Assembly (NCBI GenBank): GCA_035308365.1
Contig: DATGGU010000121.1
Location: forward strand, 22,924-86,923
Direction: 5' to 3'
DNA: 64,000 nt
DNA from: PALSA-505 sp035308365
Lineage (GTDB): Bacteria > Actinomycetota > Actinomycetes > Streptosporangiales > Streptosporangiaceae
The first letter of the stretch is position 1, and each line of letters begins with the position of its first letter. Below, piece after piece: positions 58,600 to 64,000 of this stretch. The notes beneath the pieces were generated by a model. The model ran no database searches. It worked only from the letters and a program-made list of their open reading frames with translations, and was not told the origin of the DNA. A program made the position numbers and the translations under genes.

Positions 58600-60576
58600 T
58601 CAGGCCGGCCGCGACAGCGCCCGGCTCAGCGCGGGCGCCACGCCGGCCAGCGTGGCGACCGGCTGGCTGATACCTCCGCCCGCCCTGGCCAGTGCGGCGG
58701 CGGCGCGCTCGGCCTGCGGGCTGGGCAGTGGGCACAGCACGTGCAGCCGGTCGATCCCGGCCAGCGCCGCCGCCGGGTCGCCGCCCTTGGTTGCCATGCA
58801 GTCCGACAGCAGCACCGCGACCCGCTCGGCCGCGGCCGGGCCCGCCAGCAGCCTGGCCGCCGCCCGCAGGCCGCCGGCCAGGTCGGTCATCCCGTGCCCG
58901 CGCAGCCCGATCAGCTCCCCGGCCAGTTCTTCGGGGGGCCGCGGCGAGCCGGCCGTGCGCAGCACGGTGACCTCGCTGCCGAAGGCGACGATGCCCGGAT
59001 CCAGCCGGCCGCCGGCCGCCAGGACCACGCTGGCCGCGGCCACCGCGGCGATGGCGACACCAAGGCCCGACATCGAGCCGCTGGTGTCGATCAGCAGGCA
59101 CAGCGCCTGCCGGTGCGCCCGCCACGACCTGGTCACCAGCTCGGCGCCGGCCGGTGGCCAGGTACCGGAGATCCGGTCCAGCGTGCGGTCCAGGTCGAGA
59201 TCGCCTTCACCCGCCGCGGCCGGGCCGAGCCTGCGGGTGCCGCGGGACGGCCGTGTGCCGGCCGCGGCGAATCTGACGAAGACCCGCGCCGCCAGCTTCC
59301 TGGCCGCGCTGGCCAGCTCCCGGTCGGTGGCGGTCGCCAGGTCCGCGAGCAGCGTGGCCGCCGCGTCCGGCTCGGCCGCCAGCAGCCGGGCCAGCGCGTC
59401 TTCGTCGAGCCTGCCCACGCCGGGCGAGACATGCCCGAACGCCGCGTGCCTGGCGGCCAGCTCGGCCCGGCTGGCGGTCCGCCTGGCACCGCCCTTGTGC
59501 CGGTCGCGGCGCAGGCTGGAGCGCGACACGCCATCGCCCGCGCAGTGCACCGAGCCCGCCGGGCTGGCTGAGCCCGCCGGGCTGGCCGGGACTGGCGGGC
59601 TGGCTGGGACTGGCGGGCTGGCCGCGTCTGCCAGGTCCTCCCGGTCCGCCAGGGCCGCCAGGCCCGTCGCTTCGCCGCGCGGCGGGCCGTCAGCTTTTCC
59701 CGGGCCGCCGGTGTCGCTCCCGGCAGACGGCGGGCGATCCGGCCAGGTCTGACTCATCAGTTCGTCGATCACCGACTCCGGGCTGCGGTCGCACCCGTCG
59801 GCGATCCTGATCCGGCCGGACAGCGCCGCATGCGCGGCATCCCTGGCGGTGCCGTAGGTCAGGCCGTCCTCACCGCGCAGCCTGGCCAGCCCGGTGAGCA
59901 GCAGCACCAGGTCGATAGCGCCGCGCACCGACGCACCAAGCGCGGTGTCCCTGTGGTCGCGGGTGGCCCGGGTCAGCGTCACCGCGAAATCCACCGCCGC
60001 CTCGTCCCCGCCGGTCGCCGCGGCGGTGATCCGGCGCTCCGCCGCGGCGTCCTGGTAGCCGAGCACGACCCGGCAGATCCGGTCCGCGACCGCCTGGCTC
60101 ACCCGCGCGGTGCCGATGGCGTCGAACGGGTTCATGGCCCCGATCAGCCGGAAGCCGGAACCGGCCGCAACCATGCCAAGCCGGGGGACGGAGATCTCAC
60201 CCTCGGCCAGGACGGTGATCAGGACGTTGAGTGTTTCCTCGGGAATCCGGTTGAACTCCTCCAGGTACAAGATCCCGCCGCCGCGCATGGCCTGCAGCAG
60301 CGGCCCGTCGGTGAAGCTGCCCGGCACGTAGCCGTTCGCCAGCACCTGCGCCGGGTCGTACTGGCCGACCAGCCTGGCCGGGGTCAGCTCGGCGTTGCCC
60401 TCGACGAAGATCACATGCTGGCCGGTGCGCCGGGCGATGTCGCGCAGCAGGGTGGACTTGCCGGTGCCGGGCGGTCCCTCGATCACCACATGCCGCCCGG
60501 TCGCGAGCGCGACGGTCAGTACCTCGCGCTCCCGGCGCAGCCCGACGACCTCAGGTGGCTGAGTGCAGGATGACAC
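58600..60576 (-). CDS. MoxR-type AAA ATPase fused to a VWA domain
   Basis: 658 residues from a GTG. N-terminal AAA module: Walker A GPPGTGKST with Lys40, LVGQYDP, Walker B GGILYLEEFNR, RLIGAMNPFDAIGT. A Pro/Ala/Ser-rich linker with short repeats (ASPPVP, ASPAGS) spans about 310-350. The C-terminal VWA domain has the MIDAS DTSGSMSG at 497-504. AAA-VWA pairs (BchI/BchD, NorQ/NorD, CoxD/CoxE) act as metal chelatases or assembly chaperones; here both are in one chain. Its start lies inside the 3' end of the alcohol dehydrogenase gene. A maturation role for a metalloenzyme is inferred. Confidence 0.88.
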   Translation of the reverse strand: MSSCTQPPEVVGLRREREVLTVALATGRHVVIEGPPGTGKSTLLRDIARRTGQHVIFVEGNAELTPARLVGQYDPAQVLANGYVPGSFTDGPLLQAMRGGGILYLEEFNRIPEETLNVLITVLAEGEISVPRLGMVAAGSGFRLIGAMNPFDAIGTARVSQAVADRICRVVLGYQDAAAERRITAAATGGDEAAVDFAVTLTRATRDHRDTALGASVRGAIDLVLLLTGLARLRGEDGLTYGTARDAAHAALSGRIRIADGCDRSPESVIDELMSQTWPDRPPSAGSDTGGPGKADGPPRGEATGLAALADREDLADAASPPVPASPPVPASPAGSASPAGSVHCAGDGVSRSSLRRDRHKGGARRTASRAELAARHAAFGHVSPGVGRLDEDALARLLAAEPDAAATLLADLATATDRELASAARKLAARVFVRFAAAGTRPSRGTRRLGPAAAGEGDLDLDRTLDRISGTWPPAGAELVTRSWRAHRQALCLLIDTSGSMSGLGVAIAAVAAASVVLAAGGRLDPGIVAFGSEVTVLRTAGSPRPPEELAGELIGLRGHGMTDLAGGLRAAARLLAGPAAAERVAVLLSDCMATKGGDPAAALAGIDRLHVLCPLPSPQAERAAAALARAGGGISQPVATLAGVAPALSRALSRPA

Positions 60577-61666
60577 CGCGGATGTTCTTGCCGTCCAGCA
60601 GGTCCTGGTAGCCCTCGTTGACCTGGTCCAGGGTGTACGTCGAGGTGATCAGCTCGTCCAGCTTCAGGTCGCCCGACCGGTACAGCTCGACCATTCGCGG
60701 GATGTCGTGGAACGGATCGCCCGACCCGAACAGGCTGCCCTGCAGGCGCTTCTCGAACAGGGTCAGAATGCCGCCGGACAGCTCGATGGTGTTCTTCATC
60801 GGGTCGGCCAGCCCGGTGACCACGACCGTGCCGCCCTTGCGGATCGCGTTGAACGCGCTGGTGACGACCTCCGATGTGACCACGCCCACGGTGATGATCG
60901 CCTTGTCCGCACCGACACCCCTGGTGAGCTGGTAGATCAGCTCGTGCGCCTGCTCGGCGGTCGCACAGCTGTGCGTCGCGCCGAACTGCTCGGCCGCTTC
61001 CCGCTTGTTGGCCAGCGGGTCGATGGCCACCACGTTGCGCGCGCCGGCCAGGGCCGCGCCCTGCACCGCGTTGATGCCGATGCCGCCGATGCCGTAGATG
61101 GCGATGGTGTCGCCCGGCTCGGTGGCCGCCGCGTGCACGGCGGAGCCGAAGCCGGTGGGCACACCGCAGCCGATCAGCACGACCTTGTCCAGCGGCAGGT
61201 CGTCATCCACCTTGATGGCCGAGTTCTCCGAGATCGTGGCGCGCTCGGAGAACGTGCCGAGCATGCACATGGCGCCGATGTCCTCGCCACCCCCGTGGAA
61301 CCGGTAGGTGCCATCCGGCAGAGAGCCCTCCAGGATCGTGGCGCCCATGTCGCACAGGTTCGACTTGCCGGTGGAACACCACCGGCAGTGGCCGCAGACC
61401 GGCAGGAACGAGCAGATCACGTGGTCACCCGGCTTGAGCCTGGTGACACCGGGCCCCACCTCCTCGATGATCCCGGCGCCCTCGTGCCCGCCGACGATGG
61501 GGAACCGGGGTGGCAGGTCGCCGCTGCGCAGGTGCTCGTCGGAGTGACACAACCCGGCGGCCACGTAGCGGATCAGCACCTCGCCGGCCTTTGGCCCGTC
61601 GAGATCGAGCTCGGTGACCTCGAAGTCCTGCCCGATCCCGCGCAGCACCGCCGCTCTGGTCTTCAT
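60551..61666 (-). CDS. NDMA-type (mycofactocin-dependent) zinc alcohol dehydrogenase
   Basis: 371 residues from an ATG with GGGAGAG upstream. Zinc MDR features: catalytic GLCHSDEH and GGHEGAGIIEEVG, structural-zinc cysteines CGHCRWCSTGKSNLC, NAD motif IYGIGGIGINAVQGAALAGA. The overall sequence is that of the NDMA-dependent alcohol dehydrogenase family, whose bound NAD is re-oxidised by mycofactocin rather than by free NAD exchange. It oxidises alcohols or aldehydes such as methanol, formaldehyde or ethanol in relatives. Overlaps the start of the AAA/VWA gene by 26 bases. Confidence 0.9.
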   Translation of the reverse strand: MKTRAAVLRGIGQDFEVTELDLDGPKAGEVLIRYVAAGLCHSDEHLRSGDLPPRFPIVGGHEGAGIIEEVGPGVTRLKPGDHVICSFLPVCGHCRWCSTGKSNLCDMGATILEGSLPDGTYRFHGGGEDIGAMCMLGTFSERATISENSAIKVDDDLPLDKVVLIGCGVPTGFGSAVHAAATEPGDTIAIYGIGGIGINAVQGAALAGARNVVAIDPLANKREAAEQFGATHSCATAEQAHELIYQLTRGVGADKAIITVGVVTSEVVTSAFNAIRKGGTVVVTGLADPMKNTIELSGGILTLFEKRLQGSLFGSGDPFHDIPRMVELYRSGDLKLDELITSTYTLDQVNEGYQDLLDGKNIRGVILHSAT

Positions 61667-61869
61667 CTGCTCTCCCGCCTGTTCTCCGCGCTTGTCTGGC
61701 CGGAAACACGCCCTCGGCCACGCTGCCACTTGACGTGCCGTTCCGGCCACCCTAGATCCGCCGTGATCGTCAGCGCTAGGCACCCCGGCCACCTGGCTTT
61801 TTGACCCCTTCCGTCCCGGTTCTTGCCGGGCGACACTGGGAGGACCGTTCTCGGTGGGAAGGAGGGGAC

Positions 61870-63381
61870 ATGCAAGAGACCCCGCTCACGGTGCCAGGCT
61901 TGAGGCGGAACCTGTCGGTGTGGGCGGCCGTCGGGCTGTCGGTCGCGCTGATGGCGCCGAGCATGGCCGCGAACATCAACCCGCAGGCGAGCGCCCTCAC
62001 GGCCGGGCGCGCCGTGCCGCTGACCTTCGTGATCGCGGCCGTCGGCGTGCTGCTCGTCGCCTATTCCTTCGTCCGGCTGTGCCAGTACTTCCACCATTCC
62101 GGGTCGGTCTATGCGTTCGTCGGCGCGACGCTCGGCCCGCGGGCCGGGGTGGTCGCCGGGTGGGGCCTGCTGGGCACCTACACGTTCTACGCCGTCGTCA
62201 CCGCATCCGCGGCCGGCATCTTCGGTACCGCGTTCCTGCAGGCCGTCGGGATCTGGCCGCATCCGCCCACGTGGGCGCCGTTCGTCCTGCTCGCGGTCGC
62301 GCTGGCGCTGGCGCTGCTGCTGGCCGTCGTGCCGGCCAGGCGCGGGACCAGCGTGCTGCTGTCCGTCGAGGGCGCCACGGTCGCGCTGATCCTGATCGTC
62401 ACCGCGGTCGTGCTGGTCAGGATCATCGCCGGGAACGCGCCGGGCGGCCACCACTTCACGCTGAGCGTGTTCGCGGTGACCCCGGGGACGAGCTTCTCCG
62501 GGCTGTTCCTTGGTGTGGTGTTCGGTTTTCTGTCGTTCGCCGGCTTCGAGGCGGCGGCCACCCTCGGCGAGGAAGCCAACCACCCGACCAGGGACATCCC
62601 GCGGGCCATTCTCGGCACCGCGATCTTCGGCGGCCTCTACTTCGTGATCGTGACGGCGGTCGAGATGATGGGCTTCGGCGCTGGCAAGGCCGGGGTCGCG
62701 GCGTTCAGCGCCTCGCCGTCGCTGCTCGGCGACCTGGGTTCCTCCTACGTCGGGCACTGGGTCGGCGACGTGATCACCCTTGGCACCACGATCAGCGCCT
62801 TCGGCTGCTGCCTGGCCAGCACGGTGGGCGCGTCCCGGCTGCTGTTCGCGCTGTCGCGGGACACCGCCGGAGCGCGCGGGGCCGGCACGACGCACTCGCG
62901 CTGGGGCACCCCGGTCAACGCCACGGTCATGATCACCGCCATGTCGGCCGCGATCGTCGTGATCTACACGGCAGCATTCCACGCCACCGCCGAGGACAGC
63001 TTCCTGTGGTCGGGCACGATCGGCACGCTGATCCTGCTGGTCATCTACGTGCTGGCCACGCTGGGCTGCACCATGCTGGTGTTCGTCCGGCGCAAGCTCC
63101 CGGTGCCGATGTGGCAGCTCGTGATCCCGCTGGCCGGGCTGATCGTGCTCGGCTACACGCTCTACCGCAATGTGATCCCGTATCCCACCGGGGCCGGCCG
63201 CTGGTTCCCGGTCGTGTCGGGTGGCTGGCTGCTGGCGGCGGTGGTGGCCGTGCTGTTCGCGCCCGGGACCGCGCGGCGGCTGGGCATCGCCCTGGCCGCC
63301 AGGGAGGGAATCGCGGCGGAGCCGCCCGGCGCGCCGGTGTCCAGGCCCGGGCTGGCCACGGCCGGGGACGACGCCACGTAA
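61870..63381 (+). CDS. APC-superfamily amino acid permease
   Basis: 503 residues from an ATG with GGAGGGG upstream. About twelve hydrophobic segments match APC transporters: WAAVGLSVALMAPSMAANINPQA, FVRLCQYFHHSGSVYAFVGATLGPRAGVVAGWGLL, FLSFAGFEAAATLGEEANHPTRDIPRAILG (family signature), TTISAFGCCLASTVGASRLLFALSRD. It moves amino acids or amines across the membrane. Divergent from the alcohol dehydrogenase; no pathway is implied by neighbours. Confidence 0.92.
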   Translation: MQETPLTVPGLRRNLSVWAAVGLSVALMAPSMAANINPQASALTAGRAVPLTFVIAAVGVLLVAYSFVRLCQYFHHSGSVYAFVGATLGPRAGVVAGWGLLGTYTFYAVVTASAAGIFGTAFLQAVGIWPHPPTWAPFVLLAVALALALLLAVVPARRGTSVLLSVEGATVALILIVTAVVLVRIIAGNAPGGHHFTLSVFAVTPGTSFSGLFLGVVFGFLSFAGFEAAATLGEEANHPTRDIPRAILGTAIFGGLYFVIVTAVEMMGFGAGKAGVAAFSASPSLLGDLGSSYVGHWVGDVITLGTTISAFGCCLASTVGASRLLFALSRDTAGARGAGTTHSRWGTPVNATVMITAMSAAIVVIYTAAFHATAEDSFLWSGTIGTLILLVIYVLATLGCTMLVFVRRKLPVPMWQLVIPLAGLIVLGYTLYRNVIPYPTGAGRWFPVVSGGWLLAAVVAVLFAPGTARRLGIALAAREGIAAEPPGAPVSRPGLATAGDDAT

Positions 63382-63491
63382 CCGTTACCGGCCGGTCAGG
63401 CCCGCGTCGTGGGCCAGCAAGCCGGGCTGGGTCCGGTTGGCGTCGTATGCCCGGCCGCGAGACCCGCCTTTCGCCGGCGCGATGACACGGT

Positions 63492-63764
63492 TTGGTCATC
63501 CGGTTTCTCGACTCCGCCCGCTATCCGCTGGTGAATTTCGGTTCCGTACGGATCACTGGAAGCACTGTTGCCGGAATGCTGACCGTCCGGGGCGTGACCA
63601 AGCCGGTCAGCCTGACGGTGCAGGAGATCACCGTCTCGCCGGAGTGGTTCACCGCGCGTGCCACCACCCGCATCGACCGGACCTGGTTCGGCGTGACCGC
63701 TTCCCGCGGGCTGGGCGGCCGCTACCTCGACCTGACCGTCGAGGCCCGGTGCGTGCGGGCCTGA
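63492..63764 (+). pseudogene. YceI-family C-terminal fragment
   Basis: 90 residues: IRFLDSARYPLVNFGSVRITGS ... GMLTVRGVTKPVSLTVQEITVS ... RIDRTWFGVTASRGLGGRYLDLTVEARC. This is the second half of a YceI lipocalin-like domain (normally about 170-190 residues); the first half is missing and only a TTG start is available. The 110 bases upstream show no YceI sequence in any frame. Likely a truncated, non-functional copy. Confidence 0.8.
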
Positions 63765-63772
63765 AACGGCAA

Positions 63773-63801
63773 GCGGCCGCCGGCCAGAGGCCGGCGGCCG
63801 C
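63773..63801. terminator. Bidirectional hairpin between convergent genes
   Basis: GCGGCCGCCGGCC (63773-63785), three-base loop AGA, GGCCGGCGGCCGC (63789-63801): a perfect 13-bp stem between the YceI fragment and the partial minus-strand gene. Confidence 0.8.
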
Positions 63802-63808
63802 TCACGTG

Positions 63809-64000
63809 TCAGGGGTTGGTCGACAGGATGACCGGAATGCCCCGGTGCCGCGATGTGCCCGGGTACACCGGCCCGGTGGCGGCCTTCACCCTGCCACCCT
63901 TGGCCGGGAGCCCCCCGGCGGTGTACATGCCCTCGTCGTACTTCTCGCCATTGGCCGGCTTGACTCCGACCGCGAACGATGAATACGCGCTGCCGCTGAC
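63809..64000 (-). CDS. Unrecognised protein, C-terminal part (5' partial)
   Basis: The minus-strand frame is open from the right edge to a TGA at 63811-63809, giving 63 residues: VSGSAYSSFAVGVKPANGEK, then YDEGMYTAGGLPAKGGRVKA, then ATGPVYPGTSRHRGIPVILSTNP. The composition (Gly, Thr, Pro rich, few charged) resembles an extracellular or virion-like beta protein tail, but I do not recognise a family. Supported by the terminator right after its stop and good codon use. Confidence 0.55.
   Translation of the reverse strand, partial: VSGSAYSSFAVGVKPANGEKYDEGMYTAGGLPAKGGRVKAATGPVYPGTSRHRGIPVILSTNP

Overview
The window is high-GC DNA whose gene content points to a filamentous actinomycete, probably Streptosporangiales or a close relative. 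The pointers are an XRE/DUF5753 + DUF397 pair, a second lone DUF397 gene, a DUF574-type methyltransferase remnant, a DUF222/HNH protein, a mycofactocin glycosyltransferase (MftF) and an NDMA-type alcohol dehydrogenase. No tRNA, rRNA, CRISPR array, transposase or phage gene was recognised. The genus cannot be fixed from this window.

Layout. 0-1.2 kb: end of an XRE regulator, DUF397 gene, strong hairpin, methyltransferase fragment. 1.2-12 kb: mostly hydrolases (trypsin-like protease, membrane GGDEF cyclase, quinone reductase, serine beta-lactamase-fold hydrolase, C39 peptidase, then a coupled M20-S9-S66 peptidase operon). 12-14.5 kb: an eroded, gene-poor stretch with a broken ECF sigma factor gene and a family of repeated non-coding units. 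Each unit begins with a cluster of same-orientation DnaA-box-like sequences. Two units continue through an AT-rich stretch and a conserved block to an identical 33-nt hairpin terminator. This is the strongest candidate for something undescribed. 14.5-20.6 kb: LysE exporter, truncated DUF222/HNH protein, a RAMA-like/DUF4160/DUF2442 operon that may be toxin-antitoxin-like, DinB and OsmC proteins, separated or invaded by minisatellite-like repeats. 20.6-24.5 kb: a heterodimer-type ABC exporter fused into one 1271-residue chain, with a palindromic operator touching its start codon.

25-36.7 kb: a sugar catabolic locus. It holds a secreted beta-helix protein, a GH4 glycosidase, an ABC sugar importer, a class II (tagatose-bisphosphate-like) aldolase, a PfkB kinase, an AgaS-like SIS isomerase/deaminase, a DeoR regulator and a second PfkB kinase. 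Together they suggest import of a galactoside or amino-sugar, hydrolysis, phosphorylation, conversion to tagatose-6-phosphate and cleavage to trioses. 36.7-43.3 kb: a hydroxyproline degradation locus: three-subunit dehydrogenase, CGNR regulator, EamA transporter, proline-racemase-family epimerase and DapA-like deaminase. 43.3-46.9 kb: a form II CoxLSM-type molybdenum hydroxylase.

46.9-64 kb: APH-like phosphotransferase, phosphonatase-like HAD hydrolase, MftF, MetE-like methyltransferase, small membrane protein, acetoacetyl-CoA synthetase, GNAT, then methanethiol oxidase (SBP56), beta-carbonic anhydrase and a CsoR-type sensor in a row, a DUF885 peptidase, a MoxR AAA/VWA fusion, the NDMA-type alcohol dehydrogenase, an APC permease, a YceI fragment and a partial unknown gene at the right edge. 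Sugar import, hydroxyproline breakdown, CO/aldehyde-type Mo hydroxylase and mycofactocin-linked oxidation suggest a soil heterotroph with broad catabolic reach.
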